Source: Bacteroidales bacterium (GTDB lineage: Bacteria > Bacteroidota > Bacteroidia > Bacteroidales > UBA932). From it: 38,009 nucleotides of DNA. The stretch is from the NCBI GenBank assembly GCA_024398095.1, contig JAKSJK010000015.1, positions 1 through 38,009 of the forward strand, in the 5' to 3' direction. The notes under the pieces are model-generated. The model saw only the letters and a program-made list of their open reading frames with translations, was not told where the DNA came from and did no database searches. The position numbers and the translations under genes were made by a program. Numbering within the stretch: the first letter of the stretch is position 1; every line of letters starts with the position of its first letter. Below, in pieces: positions 8,534-17,565 of the stretch.

Positions 8534-8818
8534 CTATTTATTGATATAATCGAAAATATCGCTGTCGTGGGTGTACTCTGCCTTGATCACATCCACCTGC
8601 TTCTCAATCTGCTTCACAAGGTTCTGAATGCTGTGCTCGTCAGCGTTTACCGCCACGATCGCAATCCTGTGCACTCCTGGTACAGGGGTCGCACTCGCCA
8701 CGAGGTTCCATATGCTGATGCCTCGGCGGGTGAAGAGAGAACAGATCGTCACGAGCAGACCGATCTGGTCTTTCGTGAAGATGGTCACTGTGTACTGTGA
8801 GTTGATGTTATTTTCCAT
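8534..8818 (-). CDS. ilvN: Acetolactate synthase small (regulatory) subunit, short form
   Basis: 94 residues from the start at 8818 (MENNINSQYTVTIF). A start at 8836 would add MMSGLE but has no family support. The protein is a single ACT domain (KDQIGLLVTICSLFTRRGI, then the VPGVHRIAIVAV strand), which binds the feedback amino acid and activates the catalytic subunit. Many bacterial small subunits are about 160-185 residues with a second C-terminal domain; this one stops after the ACT domain, like the short E. coli IlvN and IlvM. Its ATG lies inside the end of ilvB, giving an 11-base overlap and probable translational coupling. Confidence 0.93.
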   Translation of the reverse strand: MENNINSQYTVTIFTKDQIGLLVTICSLFTRRGISIWNLVASATPVPGVHRIAIVAVNADEHSIQNLVKQIEKQVDVIKAEYTHDSDIFDYINK

Positions 8819-10526
8819 TTCCAAACCACTCATCATTGTTCAACATAATTTCGTCCACGCTCTTTCCCGGAGGAATCATCGGATAGACCATTCCCATCTC
8901 GGTCACATGGACGTTCAGAATCCAGGCCTCATCGTCAGCGAGCATCTTCCTGACAGCTGCGTCTAGTTCCTCACGGGTCTCCACCACAGCGTTCCTGATG
9001 CCGTACGCATCGGCGATCGCGTTGAAATCTGGATTGAGCATCCTGGTGCAGGAATATCTCTCGTTCCAGAAGAGCTGCTGCCACTGGCGTACATTGCCGA
9101 GCCAGTTGTTGTTCAGCAGCACGACCTTCACGCCGAGCCTCTCCTGCATGATCACGCCGAATTCCTCGATGGTCATCTGCATGCCGCCGTCACCCAGGAA
9201 GAGAACCACAGGACGCTCAGGGACGGCCACCTTGGCACCGATGGCAGCCGGAATGCCGAAGCCCATGGTGCCGAGTCCGCCGGATGAGACGAAACTGTTG
9301 CTCTCCACAAAACGGGAGTAGCGCGCACTGATCATCTGGTTCTGTCCCACATCGGTTACGACCACAGCCCTGCCGCCGGAAACTTCCGCCACCTTGGCTA
9401 CGACCTCACCCATATTGAGAGTGCCCTCGCCCGGCTCCGTTTCAGGCTTGATCACCTTCTCGGACTCCACGTCGAAGCAATTCTTCACGTCTGCCTCCCA
9501 GCCGTTGTCAGCCTTGCGGTTAACCAGCGGAATCAGTTTGGAGAGCGCAGCCTTGGCGTCTGAAACGATGCCGAGGTCCACGTTTATGATCTTGTTGATC
9601 TCGGCCGGATCTATGTCTATGTGTATCTTCTTAGCCTGGGACGCATACTCGCTGACCTTGCCGGTCACACGGTCGTCGAAGCGCATGCCCACCGAAATCA
9701 GCAGGTCGCACTTCTGTGTGAGCGCGTTAGGAGCTATATTGCCGTGCATACCCAGCATGCCGACGTAATTAGGGCAGTCGGACGGCAGGGCGCTGAGGCC
9801 TAGCATGGTGGCACCGGCCGGGATATTTGTCTTGGCGAGGAACTCCTGCAGTTCCTGCTCCGCATGGGAGATCAGTATGCCGTGGCCATATACCACGAAA
9901 GGATACTTCGCCTCGTCTATCATTTTCGCAGCCTCGGCGATTTCCTCGTCTGAAGCCACCGGCACCGGATTGTAGGTGCTGATTTCCTCTATCTTCTCGT
10001 GGCTGTACTCTGCCTTGCCAACCTGTGCGTCCCTGGTGAGCACGACTACTACCGGGCCCGGACGGCCTGTGTTGGCAATGAAGAATGCCCTTGCGATGGT
10101 CTTGGAAACCTCTTCCGCAGACTTGCACTGGCAGGACCACTTCGTCACAGGAAGGGTTATGCCGAGGAAGTCAGCCTCCTGGAAGGCATCGGTTCCCAGC
10201 ATGGCGTTACCCACCTGGCCGGCTATCACGACGAGAGGAGTCGAGTCCATCATGGCGTCCACGATACCGGTTACCACATTGGTCGCACCAGGACCTGAAG
10301 TCACCATGCAGACACCCGGCACGCCCTTCTCGCGGGCATAGCCCTGGGCAGCATGAACAGCACCCTGCTCATGACGCACCAGAATGTGGCGGAGCCTGTC
10401 CTGATAGTCATAAAGGGCGTCATACACAGGCATGATCTGGCCGCCCGGATAGCCGAAGACGGTTTCTACGCCTTCCGCGATTAAGGATTCCAGCAGAATC
10501 TGCGAACCTGTCAATATCTGTTTCAT
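8808..10526 (-). CDS. ilvB: Acetolactate synthase large (catalytic) subunit
   Basis: 572 residues. This thiamine-diphosphate enzyme condenses pyruvate with pyruvate or 2-oxobutyrate, the first committed step for valine, leucine and isoleucine. It has the N-terminal Pyr domain with catalytic Glu53 in VRHEQGAVHAAQGYA, a central FAD-binding domain (GMLGMHGNIAPNAL, RFDDRVTGK), and a C-terminal ThDP domain with GDGGMQMTIEEF and NNNWLGNVRQWQ. The start is 2 bp after the ilvD stop. Length and motifs match biosynthetic AHAS rather than catabolic acetolactate synthase, and the adjacent small subunit supports this. Confidence 0.98.
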   Translation of the reverse strand: MKQILTGSQILLESLIAEGVETVFGYPGGQIMPVYDALYDYQDRLRHILVRHEQGAVHAAQGYAREKGVPGVCMVTSGPGATNVVTGIVDAMMDSTPLVVIAGQVGNAMLGTDAFQEADFLGITLPVTKWSCQCKSAEEVSKTIARAFFIANTGRPGPVVVVLTRDAQVGKAEYSHEKIEEISTYNPVPVASDEEIAEAAKMIDEAKYPFVVYGHGILISHAEQELQEFLAKTNIPAGATMLGLSALPSDCPNYVGMLGMHGNIAPNALTQKCDLLISVGMRFDDRVTGKVSEYASQAKKIHIDIDPAEINKIINVDLGIVSDAKAALSKLIPLVNRKADNGWEADVKNCFDVESEKVIKPETEPGEGTLNMGEVVAKVAEVSGGRAVVVTDVGQNQMISARYSRFVESNSFVSSGGLGTMGFGIPAAIGAKVAVPERPVVLFLGDGGMQMTIEEFGVIMQERLGVKVVLLNNNWLGNVRQWQQLFWNERYSCTRMLNPDFNAIADAYGIRNAVVETREELDAAVRKMLADDEAWILNVHVTEMGMVYPMIPPGKSVDEIMLNNDEWFGNGK

Positions 10527-10528
10527 GT

Positions 10529-12385
10529 TTAATCTTCTATTATCCTGACCGCACCCTTGTCTGCGGAGCTTACCATTGCGGCATATGCCTTGAGAGCCTT
10601 GGACACTTCCCTTTCGCGGAAAGGAGGGGTGAAGGCCTTCTTGCCTCTCGCATTTTCCCCGTTGCGTCGGGCATCGAGTTCCCCGTCGCTAAGACGAACG
10701 CTGATGCTGCGCTGCGGGATGTCGATCTCGATGATGTCGCCGTCGCGTACCAGACCGATATTGCCACCGGCCGCTGCCTCTGGCGAAATGTGTCCGATGC
10801 TTAGTCCTGAAGTGCCGCCGCTGAAGCGTCCGTCGGTTATGAGGGCGCATTCCTTGCCAAGGTGGCGGGACTTTATGTAAGAGGTAGGGTAAAGCATCTC
10901 CTGCATGCCCGGACCGCCCTTAGGGCCTTCGTAGGTGATCACAACCACATCGCCGCTCTGTACCTTTCCGTCGAGGATGCCGTCGCAGGCTGCCTCCTGG
11001 GAGTCGAAGACCTTTGCAGGACCGGAGAACTTCCAGATGCTCTCATCCACACCGGCAGTCTTCACGATGCAGCCGTCGAGGGCGATATTGCCCTTCAGCA
11101 CTGCGAGACCGCCGTCCTTGGTGTAGGCGTGGTCCACGCTTCTGATGCAGCCGTTTTCACGGTCGGTGTCGAGAGTCTCGTACCAGGTCGTCTGGGAGGC
11201 CATCACATTGCTGAAACGGCCAGCCGGAGCACAATGATAGATCTGGGTGCATGCGGCGTCAGCCTCAGGGCTGGTGATGCAGTATTTAGCTATTTCTTCT
11301 GCGAGAGTCATTCCGTCAACCCTCACGAGCGAGGTGTCCACGAGACCCGCCTTGGCGAGTTCGGCCATGATGGACACGATGCCACCGGCGCGGTTTACGT
11401 CGCAGATGTGATATTTCTGGGTGTTTGGAGACACCTTGCAGACACAAGGCACCTTGCGTGAGAGTGCGTCGATATCAGACATCGTGAAGTTCACGCCTGC
11501 CTCGTTGGCAACAGCCAGCAGGTGGAGCACCGTGTTGGTGGAACCGCCCATCGCGATGTCGAGGGTCATGGCGTTGAGGAAGGCCTCGCGGGTCGCAATA
11601 CTCTTCGGAAGCACGCTCTCGTCGTTGTCCCTATAGTATTTATATGCGTTTTCCACGATCAGCTTTGCAGCCTTTACGAAGAGCTGCTCGCGCTCGGTGT
11701 GGGTGGCGAGGATGGTGCCGTTGCCAGGCAGGGAGAGGCCGATCGCCTCAGTCAGGCAATTCATGGAGTTTGCCGTGAACATACCAGAGCAGCAACCGCA
11801 GCCAGGGCAGGCGTTCTCTTCGATAGCGGCTACGGCCTCGTCGCTCATGGAGCTGTCGGCAGACTTCACCATGGCATCGATGAGATCGAGTCTTGCAGCG
11901 CCTTCAACAGGCTTTCCTGCCTTGTCGCGGAGAATTCCAGGTTCCATCGGGCCGCCGGACACGAATACAGTCGGGATGTTGAGCCTCATGGCAGCGATGA
12001 GCATGCCAGGGGTGATCTTGTCACAGTTGCTTATGCACACGAGGGCGTCTGCCTTGTGTGCGTTGCACATATATTCTACGCTGTCGGCGATGATGTCGCG
12101 GGATGGAAGCGAGTAGAGCATGCCGTCATGGCCCATTGCGATGCCGTCGTCGACTGCGATGGTGTCGAATTCAGCGGCATAGCAGCCGAGTTTCTCGATT
12201 TCGGCCTTGACCTTCTGACCTATTTCATGAAGGTGGGTATGTCCAGGTACGAACTGGGTGAATGAGTTCGCTATGGCAATGACAGGCTTGCCCATCTGGG
12301 ATGGCTTCATTCCGTTAGCTACCCACAAAGCTCTGGCTCCTGCCATTCTGCGTCCTTTTGTCGTTATATCACTTCTGAGTTTCAT
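10529..12385 (-). CDS. ilvD: Dihydroxy-acid dehydratase
   Basis: 618 residues from the start at 12385 ([20 protein letters not shown]). An upstream in-frame ATG at 12409 would add MIIPSFLI, which is not part of the family and lies within the probable leader. The enzyme dehydrates dihydroxy acids to 2-oxo acids, the third common step of branched-chain synthesis. Iron-sulfur ligands are visible as C121 in NCDKITPGM and C193/C196/C199 in [17 protein letters not shown], with an extra Cys198 inside that motif. It opens the operon ilvD-ilvB-ilvN-ilvC with a -7 promoter box about 40 bp upstream. Confidence 0.98.
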   Translation of the reverse strand: MKLRSDITTKGRRMAGARALWVANGMKPSQMGKPVIAIANSFTQFVPGHTHLHEIGQKVKAEIEKLGCYAAEFDTIAVDDGIAMGHDGMLYSLPSRDIIADSVEYMCNAHKADALVCISNCDKITPGMLIAAMRLNIPTVFVSGGPMEPGILRDKAGKPVEGAARLDLIDAMVKSADSSMSDEAVAAIEENACPGCGCCSGMFTANSMNCLTEAIGLSLPGNGTILATHTEREQLFVKAAKLIVENAYKYYRDNDESVLPKSIATREAFLNAMTLDIAMGGSTNTVLHLLAVANEAGVNFTMSDIDALSRKVPCVCKVSPNTQKYHICDVNRAGGIVSIMAELAKAGLVDTSLVRVDGMTLAEEIAKYCITSPEADAACTQIYHCAPAGRFSNVMASQTTWYETLDTDRENGCIRSVDHAYTKDGGLAVLKGNIALDGCIVKTAGVDESIWKFSGPAKVFDSQEAACDGILDGKVQSGDVVVITYEGPKGGPGMQEMLYPTSYIKSRHLGKECALITDGRFSGGTSGLSIGHISPEAAAGGNIGLVRDGDIIEIDIPQRSISVRLSDGELDARRNGENARGKKAFTPPFREREVSKALKAYAAMVSSADKGAVRIIED

Positions 12386-12422
12386 AATCAAAAATGAGGG
12401 GATTATCAAAAAGTGTGAATTT

Positions 12423-12430
12423 CAAAGTTA
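12423..12430 (-). promoter_or_regulatory. -7 promoter box of the ilv operon
   Basis: Minus-strand TAACTTTG matches TAnnTTTG. No good -33 TTTG is visible at the expected distance. Predicted transcription starts near 12416, leaving a leader of only about 30 nt before ilvD. There is no room for an attenuator peptide or T-box, so control would be at initiation or by the IlvN ACT domain. Confidence 0.55.
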
Positions 12431-12522
12431 TAAACTTATTCTTATAATTCCTAATTTTATTTTCATTTTTAACACCCGTCAGATTCAACCCGAAAAGCAT
12501 GGGCAAATAAGCCATAATTTAT

Positions 12523-12530
12523 TACCTTTG
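12523..12530 (+). promoter_or_regulatory. -7 promoter box of the hydrolase-SGNH unit
   Basis: TACCTTTG on the plus strand matches TAnnTTTG and lies 21 bp before the hydrolase ATG at 12552. The -33 region is weak. The 166-bp gap between the divergent ilvD and hydrolase starts is AT-rich and otherwise shows nothing beyond the two promoter boxes. Confidence 0.55.
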
Positions 12531-12551
12531 TATGAATATACACATATTTCA

Positions 12552-14465
12552 ATGAAGACATTGAAGAAGCCAATCGTTCTATCGCTGCTCGCATGTCTGC
12601 TGCTGAGCGCAAACCTGCAGGCACAGCCATGCCAGGGGAAACTGGATCCCGAATGGATCAAAGCCAACTACACAAAACGAGAGACCATGATCCCTATGCG
12701 CGACGGCGCCTGTCTGAGCACTGCCATATACGAACCGGTCGACAAGCCTGAGGGCGGCTCCCCAGTCATGATGACCAGGACGCCATACGGACTCAAGCCA
12801 TACGGCCCGGACGAATACGCCAGCGACCTCGGCACCACCTACAAGAATTACGTAGCCAACGGATATATAATTGTATATCAAAGCGTTCGCGGAACCTATC
12901 TCAGTGAGGGAGAATATGTGAACATACGTCCGGTAGTCAGCGACAACGGCTGTCATGTGGGCAGCATCGCATATGACGAAGACGGCATGGTGATCGTCGA
13001 CGACGCGTCCGACTCATACGACACGATTGAATGGCTGACACGCAACACCAAGAACAACGGACGAGTCGGGATCAAGGGAGTATCCTATCCGGGCTACTAC
13101 TCCACAATCGCGGCCATTTCTTGCCATCCGGCCCTGAAGGCAGCCTCACCGCAGGCTCCGGTGACCGATTGGTGGAAAGGTGATGACTTCCACCACAACG
13201 GCGAGCTGATGATGGCAGACTGCGCCTCGTTCGGAGGCAGTTTCCTTGTAAGCCGCAAAGCTCCTGCCGCCGACGGAGGAAAGACCAGGGTCAGGGGCAT
13301 GCTGCCTGGAGAAGGTGAAAATCTCTATGACTTCTACCTCTCGAAAGGATCCATCGGCGAAATCTTCAAACCTTTCGCCGACAGCGTGGTATTCTGGAAC
13401 GATGTACTCGCCCACCCTGACTACGACGCCTACTGGGAAGCCTGCGAGCCGACATCCCACTTCACCGCAAACATGCCGGCTATGCTGGTCGTAGGCGGAC
13501 TTTTCGATGCCGAAGACTTCTACGGGCCATACAAGACCTACAGGGACGCGTTGGCAGTCAAGCCTGACGATGTCTTCTTTGCGACCGGCCCCTGGTACCA
13601 CGGGGCATGGCGCAACTTCAGCTACGACCACATGGACAACGCCTGGTTCGGTACCCACAGCCCGGAATTCTTCCTTGACGAAATCGAATACCCTTTCTTT
13701 GCATACTACCTAGAAGGAAAGGGAGAGAAGCCGCAGCCGGTATGGGTGCTGCCTTCCGGGGAGAGTGATCCTGCTATCATGGACGGAGTCTGCACCGACA
13801 GCATGTGGGAACATTACGATTCATGGCCGGCAGCAGACGCCAAGGGCAAGAAACTCTATCTGCGAGCTGACGGCAGCGTTTCGGCAAAACACCCGTGGGC
13901 CTGGTTCAAGGGCCGCAGCTATGTTTCCGACCCGGCCTCCCCTGTCCCATATTTCCACAAAGTATTCGAACAGAAAAAACGCGACAGAGACTATATGGTC
14001 GGAGACCAGAGCTTTGTTGAAAATCGCAGCGACGTGCTTACCTACAAGGCTGAGATCCAGACAGACACCACCCACTTCATGGGACCTGTCAAAGTACATC
14101 TCAGACTCAGGCAGAGCACTCCGGACGCCGACTACATAGTCAAGCTGATCGACGAGCGCCCAGACGGATACCAGATGCTGGTACGCGCCGAAGTGATGCC
14201 TGCGAGATACCGCAAAGGCTTCACCGAAGCCTGCTACGTCAAACCTGGCAAGACCTTCACACTGGATTATGCGATGCCGGACATCGCCCACCGTTTCCTG
14301 CCCGGACACCGTCTCGTGGTCCAGGTGCAGAGCAGCTGGTTCCCGCTGGTGGCAATGAACCCTCAGAACGCGGTCGACAACTATTACAAAGCCGTGGCAG
14401 AAGACTATCAGAGCGCAGAAATCAAGGTCCTGAACGGCTCATACATAAGCATACCTATTAATTAA
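12552..14465 (+). CDS. Secreted CocE/NonD (X-Pro dipeptidyl-peptidase S15) family hydrolase
   Basis: 637 residues from 12552, the start that begins a signal peptide (MKTLKKPIVLSLLACLLLSA, cleavage near LQAQ) and lies just after a promoter box. An open frame continues upstream to 12258 but would begin inside ilvD. The alpha/beta-hydrolase domain has the nucleophile S178 in GVSYPGYY, the probable acid D319 in VVGGLFDAEDF and H350 in GPWYHGAW, the S15/CocE triad. The C-terminal third (about 400-637) is the jelly-roll domain of X-Pro dipeptidyl-peptidases. Characterised relatives cleave X-Pro dipeptides, beta-lactam or glutaryl acyl groups, or cocaine; the substrate here is unknown. It is followed 7 bp later by the SGNH lipoprotein gene, so the two probably act together outside the cytoplasm. 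Confidence 0.92.
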   Translation: MKTLKKPIVLSLLACLLLSANLQAQPCQGKLDPEWIKANYTKRETMIPMRDGACLSTAIYEPVDKPEGGSPVMMTRTPYGLKPYGPDEYASDLGTTYKNYVANGYIIVYQSVRGTYLSEGEYVNIRPVVSDNGCHVGSIAYDEDGMVIVDDASDSYDTIEWLTRNTKNNGRVGIKGVSYPGYYSTIAAISCHPALKAASPQAPVTDWWKGDDFHHNGELMMADCASFGGSFLVSRKAPAADGGKTRVRGMLPGEGENLYDFYLSKGSIGEIFKPFADSVVFWNDVLAHPDYDAYWEACEPTSHFTANMPAMLVVGGLFDAEDFYGPYKTYRDALAVKPDDVFFATGPWYHGAWRNFSYDHMDNAWFGTHSPEFFLDEIEYPFFAYYLEGKGEKPQPVWVLPSGESDPAIMDGVCTDSMWEHYDSWPAADAKGKKLYLRADGSVSAKHPWAWFKGRSYVSDPASPVPYFHKVFEQKKRDRDYMVGDQSFVENRSDVLTYKAEIQTDTTHFMGPVKVHLRLRQSTPDADYIVKLIDERPDGYQMLVRAEVMPARYRKGFTEACYVKPGKTFTLDYAMPDIAHRFLPGHRLVVQVQSSWFPLVAMNPQNAVDNYYKAVAEDYQSAEIKVLNGSYISIPIN

Positions 14466-14472
14466 GTCATAA

Positions 14473-17400
14473 ATGAAAAGATGTTTTCTGGCAGCAGCGG
14501 TACTTGCAACCATCTGCTCCTGCGACAAAATCCCGAAACAGAACTATCTCAACAACTTCACGGCTGAGATAGAATCCCTCAGTACCAAGGCTGTAACCAA
14601 CCTGGAAAGCGGTAAGGCTACATTCGAAGAATTGGACGAGATTGCCGTCAGCAACGGCACAGAGACCAAAGGCTACCTCTACGAAGGTGGCAAGTTTGAC
14701 AATGTCAGTCCCCTCGTCGAGGCGGAAAGCTACACAGCGGTCTACCCTGCACGCATCTGCGAAAGCATCGATCCGGACGGCACTGCCTACCTCACCTTCA
14801 AAGGCAGCTACGCCTGGTCTGACAAAGTCTTCAACGAGATTCCGGTGATCGCCCACACCACTTCCGGAGAGCATTTCACCTTCAGCCAGGTATGCGGCTT
14901 CATCAGTTTCAATCTCGAAGCCGGAGCGGGCTTGGATCACATCTTTATCGAAACCCACGGGGTTCCGGTTTGCGGAAAGGCGAAGATTTCCCCACGCAAT
15001 GTCATCACCATGCTTGACGAAGGCAATGACTGGATCAATGTCGAATTCCCGGAAGACATAGCCGGCAGCAGAACAGTTCTCGTTCCGGTGCCTAGCAAGA
15101 GCTACAAGAACGGCATCACCGCGAAGGCATGCTACAAAGACGGCACCACCTTCGAGAATTCAGTATTCGAAAACGTGACCGTACTGCCTGGCAGAATCAT
15201 CAGCGGAACAGATTTCATTGCTTCATACTTCAGTGGCGGAAACGGCTCCGAGGGCAATCCTTACATCCTTGCAGACATGCAGGATTTCAAGGATTTCGCT
15301 GCTGCAATGGTTGACAGCGAGCAGAGGAAGACCTTCGGAAAGTCCTTCTTCAAACTGGCCTGCGATCTCAATCTGAGCGGCGAGGCAATTGCTCCTATAG
15401 GCAGCGAAACCCTTCCGTTCGAGGCTTCTCTCGACGGTGACGGACATACAGTCAAGGGTCTGAAATTCACCGGCACAGCAACTCCTGCGGCACTTTTCGC
15501 AAAGATTTCAGGTACAGTAAAGAACCTCAATGTCGAGGTGGACATCAACACCGCCGGATACAATGTCGGAGCAATTGCAGGACATGCAGTCAAGGGCGCA
15601 CTCATCGAGAATTGCCACGTAAACGGCTCTGTCTTCGGAACCGGTGCCAACAGCAACAAGGCTTATCTCGGTGGCCTCGTCGGCTGGTCTGAAGGCGCAA
15701 CTATCAAGGGTTGCTCGTTCACCGGCCAGGTTTCATCCACATCCAACCACGTCGGCGGCATAGTCGGCGAGGCTGTGGGAGGATCCTACATCAACTGCAA
15801 GCTCACCAAGGGATCATCCGTTACCGCCATCTACTACGGCGGCGGCATCGTGGGATGGTCCTCAGGTCCTGACTTCGTCTGCAAAGGCTGCGTCTGCGAA
15901 GGCAATGTCAGCACAGGCGCATGGACTGGCGGCGGTATAGTATCCTACATGAGTCAGGGTCTTCTCGAAGATTGCGTCCAGAGCAGCAGTTCATATGTAA
16001 CAGCCAGGACCTATAATGTGGGCGGCATTGTCGGCGCCATCGAAGGCACTGCAGATGTGACCGTAAATAATTGTGCATGCTACGGTACCGTTCTCGGGCA
16101 GTACCAGGTTGGCGGCATCGCAGGCTTCACAAAGATAGCTGCAGGATACAAGCTCCTCTTCGAAAACTGCGCGGCTGTTGGTGCCAATATCACCTCTTCT
16201 CAGAAGAACGCCAGCAATTACGCCCTTGTTGCAGGCATTGCATCATGGCTTTCCGGCGCAGGTGCCGTACATGTTCTGAACTGCTGCAGCGCTCCTGAAA
16301 GCATCAGCGGACTCACCACCTCAATAGGCGCCATCGGCGGTATCGCAGGCTACCACAACAGCACCAGCGGCTCAATTGTGAACTGCTACAGCGCAACAAG
16401 CGCAAACGAGCTGCTTTACAAGAATGCCCCGATCAGCGGAGCCGGATTGACCTACTGGGGTGGCATTACCGGACGTTGCACCATCTCTCTGCCTTACTCA
16501 GGCAACTGGTACAACGAGGGAGTCCAGATGACTTCCAACCAGAGCACCTGCACCGTAAGTGGCGGAGGAGCACTCAGCGACGCCCAGATGAAGGACGGTA
16601 CCCTGCTTAGCAAGCTTAATTCCGGCATCAGTGCGGCCAATTCGGCATGCAGCGGTGCAGTCTGTGCAAACTGGGCTGCAGCTTCCGGAAAATACCCTCT
16701 TCCAGAAAACCTCCCTGCCGACACCACCCCGGGTGCACTTGCCGGCAAACTTAGAGTCAGCATCATTGGCGACTCCATCTCTTCATTCGCCGGCTGGCAG
16801 CCTTCTGGCTACACCTACCACTACCCTAACGCTTCCAACTGCGACGTGACTTCCGTTGAGAAGACCTGGTGGTGGAGACTCATCTACGATTTCATGAAGA
16901 ACGCCCGTCTGGACATGAACATTTCCTTCTCGAACTCCACCGTGACCCAGAACACCAAGGGCGATTCCAGCCAGTACTGGTACGGCCACGATTTCTGTTC
17001 CCGTTTCGTGGAGTGCAGCGGTATAGGCAAGCCTGACGTGATCGTGATCCACGGCGGTACCAACGACTATGGACACAACTACGGCGAGCTTCTGGCTCCT
17101 GGCATAGCGATGAGGAGCGATTCCGCCATCCCGGACAATGTTCTCTCCCCTATCCTAGCCGCTGCTGATGCTGCGACCACGATTGAAGATTCTGAGGCTC
17201 TTCCTTTTGATAATTTCGCAAATGCCTACACCAAGCTTGTACGCATGATGAAGGTGCGCTATCCGAATGTGAAGATTGTCTGCCTCGTGGGCGATTCTGT
17301 TACCCCTGGCATCCAGAGCGTGATCACCAAGGTTGCTGCCCACTACAATTGCAAGGTGGTCGATTTCCTGAAGGTGAATGGTTTCCGCGACACAGTCTAT

Positions 17401-17505
17401 ATGACCAAGTACGACACCGGACATGTGCATCCGGATTCGAACGGCATGCTTTTCATGGCCGACAAGATCTACACCGAGTGCGGGGCCTGGCTCGAAGCTA
17501 AATAA
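14473..17505 (+). CDS. Multidomain lipoprotein: fimbrillin-like domain, GLUG repeats, SGNH/GDSL esterase
   Basis: 1010 residues. Lipoprotein signal peptide ending in TICSC. Residues about 25-250 resemble Bacteroidales fimbrillin/Mfa-like proteins (ATFEELDEIAVSNG, then a Gly/Ser-rich beta fold). From about 258 comes the module that introduces GLUG proteins (GNGSEGNPYILADMQDF, CDLNLSGEAIAPIG, SLDGDGHTVKGLKF), then about nine GLUG-type repeats over 356-670 of the pattern VGGIVG...I.NC...G. Residues about 757-1010 form an SGNH hydrolase: block I IIGDSIS with Ser768, block III GGTND with Asn864, and block V HVHPD with His986. The predicted activity is ester hydrolysis such as deacetylation of glycans; substrate unknown. 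The repeats and fimbrillin-like part probably serve as surface stalk or adhesive module. Confidence 0.88.
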   Translation: MKRCFLAAAVLATICSCDKIPKQNYLNNFTAEIESLSTKAVTNLESGKATFEELDEIAVSNGTETKGYLYEGGKFDNVSPLVEAESYTAVYPARICESIDPDGTAYLTFKGSYAWSDKVFNEIPVIAHTTSGEHFTFSQVCGFISFNLEAGAGLDHIFIETHGVPVCGKAKISPRNVITMLDEGNDWINVEFPEDIAGSRTVLVPVPSKSYKNGITAKACYKDGTTFENSVFENVTVLPGRIISGTDFIASYFSGGNGSEGNPYILADMQDFKDFAAAMVDSEQRKTFGKSFFKLACDLNLSGEAIAPIGSETLPFEASLDGDGHTVKGLKFTGTATPAALFAKISGTVKNLNVEVDINTAGYNVGAIAGHAVKGALIENCHVNGSVFGTGANSNKAYLGGLVGWSEGATIKGCSFTGQVSSTSNHVGGIVGEAVGGSYINCKLTKGSSVTAIYYGGGIVGWSSGPDFVCKGCVCEGNVSTGAWTGGGIVSYMSQGLLEDCVQSSSSYVTARTYNVGGIVGAIEGTADVTVNNCACYGTVLGQYQVGGIAGFTKIAAGYKLLFENCAAVGANITSSQKNASNYALVAGIASWLSGAGAVHVLNCCSAPESISGLTTSIGAIGGIAGYHNSTSGSIVNCYSATSANELLYKNAPISGAGLTYWGGITGRCTISLPYSGNWYNEGVQMTSNQSTCTVSGGGALSDAQMKDGTLLSKLNSGISAANSACSGAVCANWAAASGKYPLPENLPADTTPGALAGKLRVSIIGDSISSFAGWQPSGYTYHYPNASNCDVTSVEKTWWWRLIYDFMKNARLDMNISFSNSTVTQNTKGDSSQYWYGHDFCSRFVECSGIGKPDVIVIHGGTNDYGHNYGELLAPGIAMRSDSAIPDNVLSPILAAADAATTIEDSEALPFDNFANAYTKLVRMMKVRYPNVKIVCLVGDSVTPGIQSVITKVAAHYNCKVVDFLKVNGFRDTVYMTKYDTGHVHPDSNGMLFMADKIYTECGAWLEAK

Positions 17506-17512
17506 TAAATAA

Positions 17513-17546
17513 AAAAGGTGCGATTGAGAATTCAGTCGCACCTTTT
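17513..17546. terminator. Bidirectional intrinsic terminator between SGNH lipoprotein gene and pta
   Basis: AAAAGGTGCGA (17513-17523) pairs perfectly with TCGCACCTTTT (17536-17546); the inner bases GATT and AGTC can extend the stem. A-run and T-run flank the stem, so it can stop transcription on both strands, as expected between convergent genes. Confidence 0.9.
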
Positions 17547-17565
17547 ATTATATATATTGATACTG

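Noticed and set aside
11522-12265. Plus-strand open frame (about 247 codons) opposite ilvD
   Set aside because: Fully antisense to ilvD, with the composition of a shadow frame and no promoter.
12258-12551. 98-codon N-terminal extension of the secreted hydrolase
   Set aside because: It begins inside ilvD on the other strand, precedes the promoter box at 12523-12530, and would bury the signal peptide. The start at 12552 is better.
15541-16480. Repeat region that might be a DNA tandem repeat or CRISPR
   Set aside because: The repetition is at protein level (GLUG motifs with varied DNA and spacing), without identical direct repeats or spacers.
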